Assembly: GCA_018806915.1 (NCBI GenBank)
Contig: JAGKQI010000091.1
Coordinates: forward strand, 2,356,001-2,420,000
From: Phytophthora colocasiae
Lineage: Eukaryota > Oomycota > Peronosporomycetes > Peronosporales > Peronosporaceae
Length of the DNA stretch: 64,000 nt
Direction: 5' to 3'
Made by a program: the position numbers and the translations under genes. This document shows positions 21,262 through 29,749 of this stretch, in pieces (positions within the stretch are counted from its first letter, which is position 1; each line of letters opens with the position of its first letter). Under the pieces are notes generated by a model that was given only the letters and a program-made list of their open reading frames with translations, made no database searches and had not been told where the DNA came from.

Positions 21262-21788
21262 TCGCGATCCTCAGAGTTTTGGAGAACTTCAGAGCTCTGG
21301 TGGAGTCAAGTCCAGTGATTGTGGTCTATACCAGATACTTGGTTCTGAAATGGTTGTTAACATCAAGTTCCACCGACGCCAGAAATGTCAAGTGGGGTCT
21401 GAAGTTGTCGCAGTGGAACTTTGAGATTCGCCGGATTCAGCGTGATGAAGATGGACTCCCAGCTATACTCGGCGCGGCTACCCCCAGGGAGCATCTGGAC
21501 AAAGTCTCTGAAAATCTGATCCCAGTCAAGGGGCGAGTCAAGCCGCCAGTTCCTATCAGTGTGGAGATGCTGGAAGCAGATTATCAGGGTTATGTTCTGA
21601 GTTTCGACGGTGCCGCAAATACGTCAACTCATCTAGGAAGCTGTGGGTGTATACTCTGGAAACTCCCGAGGTGGAGTGTCCTGGAGGCCCTAGGATTCCC
21701 TCTAACGGATGTCACGGTGAATGACTCAGAGTACTGTGGCCTGAATTATGGTCTGAAAATGGCACTCGAGCATGGAATACAGGAGCTG
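21258..21788 (+). pseudogene. C2 RNase H end and second, archaeal-like RNase H (truncated)
   Basis: The frame continues the Ty3 RNase H (EVIAILRVLENFRALVESSP, VVYTRYLVLKWLL), in which the last Asp of the usual YTDH is Arg. After a linker (PVPISVEMLEADYQ) a second RNase H fold begins: YVLSFDGAANTSTHLGSCGC with the first Asp, then VNDSEYCGLNYGLKMALEHG with the Glu. It stops at GIQEL where a family 2 LTR begins. The missing end, with the next Asp and AADYLTSKTL, is seen in element D at 40609-40905. Added RNase H domains are known from plant Tat elements and, as I recall, oomycete Ty3 elements. Confidence 0.85.
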
Positions 21789-22563
21789 TGTCGCGAAGTC
21801 GGTGAAAGTTTGGTCGCGGAGCAGGGGCGTATAGTGAACCCTAGTTGTACGACTACTGAAAAGTGGTTTTCAGAGTCGTACAACGGTAGGTTGGCGTGTG
21901 GTACCTTGCGGTATCCACGTGGGTTCGTTGTCTTCGGAAATATGACCCTCGCCGGAGTCTGAGAATGTATCGTGACGAGAAGTTGGAGTTTCCTTGGAGT
22001 CTGGTATCGGTATTCAGGAAATCCTTCCAGGAGCGTTCGGGAGTCGGAATCTCTGGGAACCGAGATGGTTTCCAGGAAGTCGGCGGTCGAGAAGAGGTTA
22101 ATATACCAGAGAAAGTCTGAAATCGGTGTCTGAATATCACAAATCCAGAACCGAGATACCTGACTTTTAGAGATAAACAACCAATATACAGAGTTCGAAA
22201 ATATACAAATATATAAAGCCGTTCTTATACTTTCTAGGCCCTTGAACGGTGGGCTAACACTCCAGGTCAACTAGGGACTTGCTACCAGACACCTGGTCTG
22301 TCTGGTATCCCTTTACGTTCGCGCACCACCCTCTAGTATAGAGGGAAAATATAAACCAATACAATCGGCTATATATAACAGTCTACCTTGCACTCTGAAA
22401 ACGACTGTCTAGTTTCCAGAGCCTGTCCAAACGAGCAATATGAAATGGGCTACCGTTAGCGACAAAACAAACGACCCAACTAGGATATGGAATAGGCGGG
22501 TCCTTTCAGGTCTCTGCGTTACCTGATCTCCACCTAAGGGGATTGAATTTGGTGGAGATCACA
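21789..22563 (+). repeat. Family 2 LTR inside the second RNase H of C2
   Basis: 775 bp, starts TGTCGCGAAGTCGGTG exactly after the last RNase H codon and ends near GATCACA. It differs from the C2 5' LTR at several sites (GTTCGAAAATATAC, ATACTTTCTAGG), so it is not an identical partner. It is followed by leader sequence found also after the LTR at 44113-44404. Confidence 0.85.
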
Positions 22564-22888
22564 CGACGCACGTAATGACGTAGTGGCTTGGATACCTCTC
22601 AAGCGGACTTGTGCAGTAGCAAGCAAATTGAACTCTGTTTATCGTTTATCTTCCTCATAACTATCATATATCTCTGGTAACTCTCTTCTTCTTGTCGCCT
22701 TTTGCGTCCTTTGAGCAGTCAGTCTTCATATGTCAGGTACACTTGGCTCTTGTATATATAAGATATCTTGACTTGATCTCAGTATGCAGTCTGTGCAGCC
22801 GATCTTGATGGGTTGACAGGTAGAGACGTCATTACGGGGGATGCGCAGGTCAGTAATCACTTGAATGCGTGACTTGGACTTGGGTTCA

Positions 22889-23020
22889 CTTGGTTTCAGT
22901 ATGGCCTTGGATCTTTAGCGGTTTCAGAGTCTGGTATCCTGGTTTTCAGAGTCTGATATCACTTGGTTTTCAGAGTCTTGGTCACTCAGAGTTAGAGATA
23001 CCAGAGTTTTGAGTGAGAAA
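22889..23020. repeat. Degenerate TTTTCAGAGTCTGGTATC repeats
   Basis: Three to four imperfect units of about 24-26 bp built on GGTTTTCAGAGTCTGGTATC. The paralogous region 44706-45070 has a different set of units built on CATGTACATCAGAGTC. Confidence 0.7.
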
Positions 23021-23173
23021 CCAGAGTACGGAGCACTAATGCTTCAACGTACATGAAGATCTTGAGGGTTTGCGCGGGTGGGCGGCGTCCGGCGCGCGAT
23101 ACTTGGTCTCTGCGGGTATATATTGTGAATCCTTGAACCATCCATCGTCGCGCTGGACGGTAACGTGGATGAG

Positions 23174-23203
23174 GTCTCTCAGAGATACGTTCTTCTGAGA
23201 GAC
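23174..23203. promoter_or_regulatory. Conserved perfect 10-bp-stem hairpin in region Y
   Basis: GTCTCTCAGA, a 10-base loop, then TCTGAGAGAC. The same stem occurs at 45234-45263 with one loop change, in a block of about 100 bp that is the best conserved part of Y. Role unknown: packaging, dimerisation or RNA end formation are possible. Confidence 0.6.
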
Positions 23204-23500
23204 TTTCCGCCAGAACTTAGGCACTCATCGTCGGGGAAAGTCCGGTGACCAGACAGAGTGTAGTTGACCTTCAGAGTTGCGCACACTCTGAATTACACTT
23301 CTGGTCCTTTGGGCCCCTTTACAGTCAGGCGAAGGTTTATCCACAATCTTCCACAGATGTCGCACGGGTGCGGCCGCGTCCCAAAGTCCCTTTCGCTTAT
23401 AACCCATAGTATAACCAATCACATCGTAACGTAATATCCACCTGTCGCTCGAAAATCGGAAATAACATCATGTCAACCGCCCCCCCTGGTCACGATCCAT

Positions 23501-23652
23501 CAGTGCGGAACTTTCTCCAAGCTGTGTATCATGGCCAGGCCTATCAAACATTCTGATAGACGGTTTTCGGAGCGTAGTGTAGCTGCAACTCTTTGCCAGT
23601 TACCTGGTTTTCAGAGTCTCTGGTGTCCCGTCGCACAGTCTGATTCTCTCAG
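23501..23652 (-). pseudogene. Remnant of the family 2 antisense ORF end
   Basis: On the minus strand a short stretch RSENRLSECLI near 23560-23595 resembles the C-terminal RSENPISLRY of the antisense ORF ending at 45570, in the same position after region Y. The rest is cut off at 23652 by the E1 LTR. The match is short, so this is tentative. Confidence 0.35.
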
Positions 23653-23679
23653 TGTAACGGGGTTACACGGCGCTGCGCG

Positions 23680-23684
23680 TCTTG
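23680..23684. repeat. Target-site duplication of B, left copy
   Basis: TCTTG immediately before the B 5' LTR, repeated at 31421-31425. The uninterrupted family 3 LTR at 49101-49112 reads the complement of GCGCCTTGGC here, so only one copy existed before insertion. Confidence 0.93.
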
Positions 23685-24134
23685 TGTAACGGGGTTACAT
23701 GTACAAGTGGTTGTACCACTTGTAATAGGATAACTGTTAGAGGTTGGAAATGGGCCTCAGACCTTGGTGTGCTGTACACACCAAAGGATACATGGGCGAA
23801 CCACATTATTGGGTGGTTCGTGTGCATTTGTGCATATTATTGGTAGAAAGTAACAGGTTTCTACCAATCACTGAGCAGAGTTTCTGCCAACCACACGTTG
23901 GCAGACCCTTTAGAAATAGATAACAAATAGTTTTAGGAGGTCCATAATTGGCTTATGCCAAATTCAATAACAGTTCTCATTTTACGGTATTTTGCAGTTT
24001 AATTTAGTTATATTTGATTTAATTATACTTATTTAAATAAGTATAATTAAATTAAGTCTATTCTAATTGCACGCTTCCTCATACACGTAAGCGCACGTGT
24101 ACGCTACCTAGTGGGTCTAAGTAGACCCATTACA
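23685..24134 (+). repeat. 5' LTR of B
   Basis: 450 bp, TGTAACGGGGTTACA to GACCCATTACA. Includes an A/T-rich stretch with TTATACTTATTTAAATAAG. Lacks ten bases present in the 3' LTR near the CTAACAGTTAGG palindrome. Confidence 0.95.
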
Positions 24135-24136
24135 AC

Positions 24137-24152
24137 TGGTAGCACGTAGTCC
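24137..24152 (+). other. Primer-binding site of B
   Basis: TGGTAGCACGTAGTCC, two bases after the LTR; three bases shorter than the A version TGGTAGCACTTAGTAGTCC. Confidence 0.7.
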
Positions 24153-24180
24153 GTCCCACGACCGACTGCTGTTCGTTCGT

Positions 24181-25167
24181 ATGGAGTCATACGAACGCGG
24201 GGTAGAGAACTCCCCAATGGATGAGGGATCCACTGGGACCCCTCACATGTCCGTGACGCGCACGGACTGTGCCCACCTGTCAGATCCAGAGTGGGAAGCT
24301 CTCGAAAGACTTTCACAAGTCATTGGAGAGGCAGCGGTAGCGACGATGCTTCGTACGCTATCGCCGACAGAGCAACACGGTGTTGCTCTGGGGTACATTG
24401 TTAAGGAGCAACGAGATGTTGCTGCCTCAGTGGCTTCCCCGAAGCCACGCGTGGAGTCGTTGAAACTCCACGTGAGTACCTACACGGGGAAGGAGGACGA
24501 GGCCCTCCTTCGTTGGCTTGTCGAACTTGACACAGCCGTTGCGGCTCGACGTATCGTCGATCCGATGTCGAAGGTCGCGTTCGCCATGTCATGTCTTGGC
24601 GGACGTGCGAGGAGTTGGGCCTATGGGCGCCGACTCTCGGATCCTACGTGCTTCAGCACGTACGAGGAGTTCAAGGAGGAACTCAAGCTTGCGTTTGAGC
24701 CTCCGAAGAACGAGTTCAGATCGAGAGCGGAGTTTCTCGATCTGCAACAGGGCAAGGATGATGTTCACACCTTTGCCCAGCGTGCTCGATACTTGGTATC
24801 GAACATAGTGGCCAACCCGATCGACGAGGCGACCAAGGTCGTCACGTTCATGAAGGGACTAAGAGATGGTCCCGTCAAGACGTATCTCTTCCGAGAGTAT
24901 CCGAATACTCTCGAAGAGGCGATCAGCCTTGCAATGCAAGAGGAGTTTAGCCGGTGTCAAGCTAAACTCCATGCGAACGCGCCGAAGCCGGCACGTCCTG
25001 TTGTGAAGACGGGAGGTCCGGAGCCTATGGACCTCTCGAGTGCTACGACTGCTGGTCAACAGCAGCGTAGGAACGGCAAGGTTCGATGTTACCTGTGTGG
25101 TAACATCGGTCACTATGCACGCAAGTGCACAGCGGGCGGGCGTTCAAAAAACGCCAAGGACCAGTAG
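24181..25167 (+). CDS. Element B gag, intact
   Basis: A 328-codon frame starting MESYERGVENSPMDEG. It holds a predicted N-terminal helical part, the retrotransposon Gag domain (about residues 88-265; VSTYTGKEDEALLRWLVELD, FAMSCLGGRARSWAYGRRL, FLDLQQGKDDVHTFAQRARY, TFMKGLRDGPVKTYL) and one CCHC zinc knuckle CYLCGNIGHYARKC at about 303-316. PEPMDLS just before the knuckle also occurs in family 3 Gag. It would form the virus-like particle. It is the only undisturbed gag in the window. The next frame (protease) overlaps it in another phase, so Gag-Pol would need a frameshift. The ATG lies 47 bases after the LTR. Confidence 0.95.
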   Translation: MESYERGVENSPMDEGSTGTPHMSVTRTDCAHLSDPEWEALERLSQVIGEAAVATMLRTLSPTEQHGVALGYIVKEQRDVAASVASPKPRVESLKLHVSTYTGKEDEALLRWLVELDTAVAARRIVDPMSKVAFAMSCLGGRARSWAYGRRLSDPTCFSTYEEFKEELKLAFEPPKNEFRSRAEFLDLQQGKDDVHTFAQRARYLVSNIVANPIDEATKVVTFMKGLRDGPVKTYLFREYPNTLEEAISLAMQEEFSRCQAKLHANAPKPARPVVKTGGPEPMDLSSATTAGQQQRRNGKVRCYLCGNIGHYARKCTAGGRSKNAKDQ

Positions 25168-25778
25168 GCGCGGGGCGTCCTACTGGTGATGCAGTCTCGC
25201 GTGTCGAGCTTGGACACGCGACAATGAGGACTGCTGCCCCCAGCGAGAAAGTTTCTCGCTGTAAGCTGCAAGATGACAAGCCAAACCTTGTCATCCTGAA
25301 CGTGATGTCGAAGAGAGTGAACTCTCTTCGTGCCCAAGTGGACTCTGGTGCGTCGAACAACTTTGTTCGACAAGGAAGTCTTCGAAGACTTGACTTCGAA
25401 GAGGCCGACACGCCTCGCAGCGTGTTGGAGGTGTGGTTGGCAACGGGTGCCACCGTGAGGACTGAGAAGCGCGTAGTCCGTGTGCGCTTCTCTAAACGAA
25501 GGACGTTTGTAGAAGACCTTATCGTCTTGGTATTAGGCATGCCGTGGCTTGCACGGCATGACCCGGTGATCAACTGGGAGAAGCGTACGCTCGTACGCTT
25601 CAACAACGCATGCGCGACAGAGAGCGATGGCCCTGGCAGTGCTGCACATGCACCGGCCGGTGCATGTGAATCCCCAGTTGAGGCAGCAGCGGCGGCCTGC
25701 TGCCTCCGATCGCCGCCGGCGACCGCCAGCGACTCAGGGAGTCGTTGGGAGAAAATGTGTGTCGACTCAGAAATCTGA
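25125..25778 (+). CDS. Element B aspartic protease region
   Basis: The first ~46 residues of this frame overlap gag and are probably not the natural start. From KLQDDKPNLVILNV a retropepsin-like domain follows: VDSGASNNFVRQG has the active-site Asp near residue 73, then WLATGATVRTEKRVVRVRF and VLVLGMPWLARHDPVINWE. One residue is missing relative to A (RFSKRRTF against RFSYKRRTF). The tail is Ala-rich and the frame ends before RT in a region with several stops (25779-25864). Neighbouring frames show the polyprotein is broken here too. Confidence 0.88.
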   Translation: MHSGRAFKKRQGPVGAGRPTGDAVSRVELGHATMRTAAPSEKVSRCKLQDDKPNLVILNVMSKRVNSLRAQVDSGASNNFVRQGSLRRLDFEEADTPRSVLEVWLATGATVRTEKRVVRVRFSKRRTFVEDLIVLVLGMPWLARHDPVINWEKRTLVRFNNACATESDGPGSAAHAPAGACESPVEAAAAACCLRSPPATASDSGSRWEKMCVDSEI

Positions 25779-25864
25779 GCCGAAGGGTCGCGGTCACATG
25801 AGTGATGGCCAGGTGAATGTGAATCACCTGACGCATAAACATCTGAATGATGTTTGTCACATGA

Positions 25865-27451
25865 GTGATGAATCGCATTCACCTGAGAGAAGGTAAAATA
25901 CCGGTATTACCGGTATCCTTGGAGGTACTTCAAGCCCCCAAGGGTCACGCCGACGACGTCGCGTCAACTCCGGGAGTTGACGAAATAAATAAAATTCGGG
26001 GAACCGAAAGGCGTGCGTCAGCTCTGGGAGCTGACGCCACTGGCGCGTCGCTGCTAGTTCTGGGAACTAGCGATCGTGCATCAGCTCCGGGAGCTGATGA
26101 TGCGTGGACAGGCGAACATTCGCTGCTAGTTCCCAGAACTAGCAGCAACGCGTCAGTGGCGTCAGCTCCCAGAGCTGATGATACGTGTATAAGCGAACAC
26201 TCGCTAGCGCTGGAAGCTAGCGAGAGCACGTCGACTCGGGGAGTCGACGATACAGTTGCTTCATCCGTTGTAGCGGATGAAGCTCAATCCGTAGGAGCGG
26301 ATGAAGCTCCATCCGTTGTAGCGGATGGAGGCGCAGCGATTCAGGGTACCGACTGCGCGGCAGGAGGTGCTGGCGGTTGCAAACGTCCAGCACCCGAAAA
26401 ACCTGCGTGCTCACGTGCAGCGGTGCTGCACGCGATGAGCGGCACACAAGCGGTGCTTGAATGTGCGAGTCAGCGGAAGGAATCCGCTGACGATTGCGAT
26501 AAAGTCCTGTCCAAGGTGGGATGCCTTGGACGTGGAGCGCCTGGAGCTGAGCTCCATGGCAGACCTTCGCGGCGCAAGCTCAGGGAGCTTTGCGAGTCCC
26601 AGTCCATGACTGTGGAGGGTGTGTCTGCGGTGCAGACACCGAGTGTCAAGGCGTTGGACGTCTTGACACGAACTGATACTGCGGTACAGTATCAGAGCGC
26701 GCGACACCAGCTCAGTGAGCTGTGTGAGTCTCAGTCCACTGAGAAGGGTGTATCTGCAGGGCAGACACCGAGTGTCGAGACGTTGAACGTCTTGACACGT
26801 ACTGGTACTGGGTTACAGTATCAGAGGATGCGGTTGGAGAATCCGCCGACGTGTGCGTCGGCGTTGACCGCACTTCCAACGATGAGTTGGAAGCGCTTCG
26901 CGCGGGACTTGTACGATGGACGCATCGAACAAATTTGCATTCTCTCGGATATCGAGAGAGTGGATCGCGAAGCCGAGGAGCTGAAGCAGCTCGTCGTCGA
27001 TGGCATCACTGAGGGCGATGACCCCCTCAGTGCGAAGACCAAGAAGCAACGCTTCGAGGAGCAGAGTTGGGACTCGTTGAAGTCGAGTCCCTATTACGAG
27101 ATTCTGCGGGAGTACAAGGATGTACTCCCGGACGAGATTCCTTCGGAGCTTCCGAAGGACAAGGGCGTACAGCACGAGATTGACCTCGTGCCGGGCACGA
27201 AGTACTGTGTTACACGGCGGTGGCCACTGCCGCGTGAACAAGTGCAATCGATCGACGACTTCTTTGAAAGTCGTCGCCTTGCAGGTCAAGTGCGGGAATC
27301 TAAGTCCCCGCACAGTGCCCCAACGTTCTGTGTTAAGAAACCACAGGGCGGCTGGCGCATCGTTCACGCGTACAACAAGTTGAACGATGCGACGATACCG
27401 GCGCAGACGCCGATACCGCGAATAGATGTTATCATCGATTCGATGGCTTAG
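25865..27451 (+). pseudogene. Element B RT N-terminal part with variable linker
   Basis: The frame begins with about 330 low-complexity residues (ADDA/TPGVD repeats encoded by palindromes at 25964-26330) and a linker holding two related segments, QTPSVKALDVLTRTDTAVQY and QTPSVETLNVLTRTGTGLQY. RT begins near DKGVQHEIDLVPGTKYCVTR and continues to FCVKKPQGGWRIVHAYNKLN and IPRIDVIIDSMA, where TAG (27449-27451) replaces the Leu seen in A. The stop lies just before the first catalytic Asp, so a full RT cannot be made. Confidence 0.92.
25964..26330 (+). repeat. Array of imperfect palindromes in the protease-RT linker of B
   Basis: A run of about ten inverted repeats of 17-21 bp, including CGTCAACTCCGGGAGTTGAC, ATCAGCTCCGGGAGCTGAT, GCTAGTTCCCAGAACTAGC and GTCGACTCGGGGAGTCGAC, then three CATCCG...CGGATG units. 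Homologous to 3884-4245 in A but with different unit number. Confidence 0.82.
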
Positions 27452-29749
27452 AGCACTATCTTCAGTGCTCTAGATCTGCGTGATGGATTCTATCAGATCC
27501 TCATGCGTGAGAGGGACATCCCTCTCACAGCGGTAAGCACTCCAAGCGGTATGCTTTGGGAGTGGCTCGTAATGCCACAGGGGCTTAAGAACGCCCCTGC
27601 AACGTTCAATAGATGCGTGACGCATCTATTGCGCTCGGTGCGCGACTTCGCACCGACTCACTTCGACGACGTGTTCGTCCACAGCCGGGCTGTGAACGGG
27701 AAGACGGACATTGAGATGCACAAGGTGCATCTCCGAAAGCTACTAGAGCTTATGAGGAAACATAAGCTCTATGCGAACCTGAAGAAGTGTATCTTCGGGG
27801 CGAGCGAGATACCCGTGCTGGGGTGTCTCGTGGGGAAAGACGGCGTGCGCCCTGACCCAGAGAAGGTCAGAGTGATTAATGAATGGCCCACGCCATCCAA
27901 TGTGAAGGAACTGAGGCAGTTCCTTGGGCTTGCCACGTACTTGTGCAAGTACGTGGAGAACTACGCGGGCAAGATTCGCCCGTTGTCACAGCTTCTTAAG
28001 AAAGAAGCTGAGTGGATTTGGACGACCGAGTGCGAGGAGGCATTCGGTGCAGTCAAGCAGGGCTTGACTGAAGCGCCGATCTTGGCCGTGGCGGACCAAG
28101 ATCGTCCATTCCACGTAGTGTGCGATGCATCCGACTTTGCAATCGGATGTGCATTGATGCAACACGATCACGAAGGGCGTGATCGTGTAGTCTACTATCA
28201 ATCGCGTCAGCTGAAGCCAGCTGAGCGTAACTATCCCGTACATGACAAGGAGCTCCTTGCCATGAAGTATGCACTCGCGAAGTTCCGAGTTTATCTACTT
28301 GGGAGTAGACCGTTCGTGGTCTATACAGACCACGCATCATTGCGTACGGCGATTAAGTCACCGCACATCTCGCAACGTATGGCGAGATGGTTGTCCTTCT
28401 TCGCGGAGTACAACTTCCGGGTGGAGTACAAACCCGGAAGACTCAATGTAGTGTCCGACGCGTTATCGCGTCGACCTGACTATGCGGAGACGGTTGACGC
28501 CAACGCTGTTGGCGTCGTGAGGACAAGTGTGCCGTCGTCAACGTTGATTGACGACGTGAAGAACACGTATGCAAGGGATGCAGACGCGAAGGGGCTGCTG
28601 GAGTTCCTCGCAGCACCTTCCGGCGTGGCATGTCGGAAGCTAACCCCTCATCTTCGAGCTCGTGTACACCGCTATCGTGTACACGAAGGCCTACTGTTGT
28701 ACAGTGCAGTAGACGAGAATGCGGATCGCATTGTCGTTCCGAATGATCATGACCTCCGATTGAGGATCATGTTCGAGTATCACGATGCCCCCACGGCAGG
28801 GCATCCGGGTCGTGAGAAGACATACACTCTTCTCACGCGTGACTTCTACTGGCACCACCAGTACAAGTGGGTTCGCAAGTACGTACGTGCTTGCGAGGTT
28901 TGTCAACGCGTGAAGCCTGCGCGGTTCTCGCAGGCTCCTCTTCAGTCACTTCCGACTCCGTCGGAGTGTTGGCAGTCCATGTCCATGGACTTTGTCTTCG
29001 GTCTTCCGCCTGACAGCAAGCGGAGGACGGGCATCGTTGTCTTTGTGGACAGATTCAGCAAGATGGTTCATCTTGCTGCCGTCCCGGCTTCTGTTACAGC
29101 CGCGCTGACTGCGCGACTGTTTGTTGACATGGTGTTCAAACACCATGGCATGCCGCTCGACATTGTGTCGGACTGTGATCCACGCTTCACAGCGCGGTTC
29201 TGGCAAGAAGTGTTTACACTTCTTGGCTCACGATTGTCAATGTCGACTGCGGATCATCCGCAGACGGACGGACAGACCGAACGTGTCAACCGTGTACTGG
29301 GTGACACGTTGAAGAGCTACGCTCACTCGTTCCCGCACTGGAGCGAGTGCTTGCCGATGGCAGAGTTTGCCATCAACAACTCGGTGCATGCCTCGACAGG
29401 GCATACACCGTTCTACGTGAACGCCATGAGGCATCCACGATTGCCGAGCATGCTCGGTGGGGTAGCTTCCTCCTTAAGTGGGGGAGGATCTACGGTTGCG
29501 TCCGAACAACCGCAGAATACAACTGATAGCAGCACACTATCAGCTGCGGTGACGCGTGCGACGTCTCGTTCGAGCAGGAACGAGCGCGCGATGTCTATGC
29601 CGGGCACAGACATGAGAGATGATAGCGAGCAGGCAGGGCCTGCTGCTGACAAAGGCGACAAGCTGATAGGAGTCAGCTCGAGTGCGCTAGACTTTGTCCA
29701 GCGAAGACAAGCCGTCATACGGTTTGTCCAGGATGCTATCGCGTCCTGA
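27452..29749 (+). pseudogene. Element B RT palm, RNase H and integrase core
   Basis: Open from the RT stop to 29749. It has SALDLRDGFYQI (first RT Asp), [13 protein letters not shown], then HFDD at 27659-27670 where A has YFDD. RNase H follows ([50 protein letters not shown]), then the integrase zinc finger (GHPGREKTY, CEVCQRVKPAR), the catalytic core (SMDFVFGLP; DIVSDCDPRF; ADHPQTDGQTERVNRV) and FAINNSVHASTGHTPFYVNA. It ends abruptly at RFVQDAIAS: the C-terminal domain present in A is deleted and the frame runs into the antisense-ORF region. The integrase core itself looks undamaged. Confidence 0.93.

Larger units (their letters stand above)
14117..21788 (+). mobile_element. Element C2: family 2 Ty3/gypsy copy with kinase fragment
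   Basis: Plus-strand order is 5' LTR, antisense kinase fragment, gag, protease, linker, RT, RNase H and the start of a second RNase H, where it is cut at 21788 by another family 2 LTR. Integrase and chromodomain are missing; element D (38868-40637) shows what followed. Its first 5,237 bp are the inverted counterpart of C1. The 5' flank CCAGT does not match the sequence after the 21789-22563 LTR, so the latter need not be its own 3' LTR. Confidence 0.9.
22564..23500 (+). other. Family 2 leader-like region Y (non-coding)
   Basis: No protein-coding match. It aligns with 44405-45565 in patches (GACGTCATTACGGGGGATG-like, GAGGTCTCTCAGAGATAC, GGCACTCATCGTCGGGGAAA), always between a family 2 LTR and the end of the antisense ORF. 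It contains degenerate repeats (22889-23020) and a conserved hairpin (23174-23203). Confidence 0.7.

Noticed and set aside
21789..22563. This LTR as the true 3' LTR of C2
   Set aside because: It is not identical to the C2 5' LTR, integrase is missing before it, and no target duplication matches. Kept as possible but not asserted.
21789..23480. LTR plus region Y as one 1.7-kb LTR
   Set aside because: C1 and C2 5' LTRs diverge from it exactly after GATCACA, and Y is never seen without the LTR before it, so Y is better read as leader.
25142..25864. Programmed frameshift between gag, protease and RT in B
   Set aside because: Several stops lie between the frames and A differs, so decay cannot be told from a programmed shift here.
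27986..28340. Overlapping minus-strand ORFs in B RNase H
   Set aside because: Shadow frames of a conserved sense domain.
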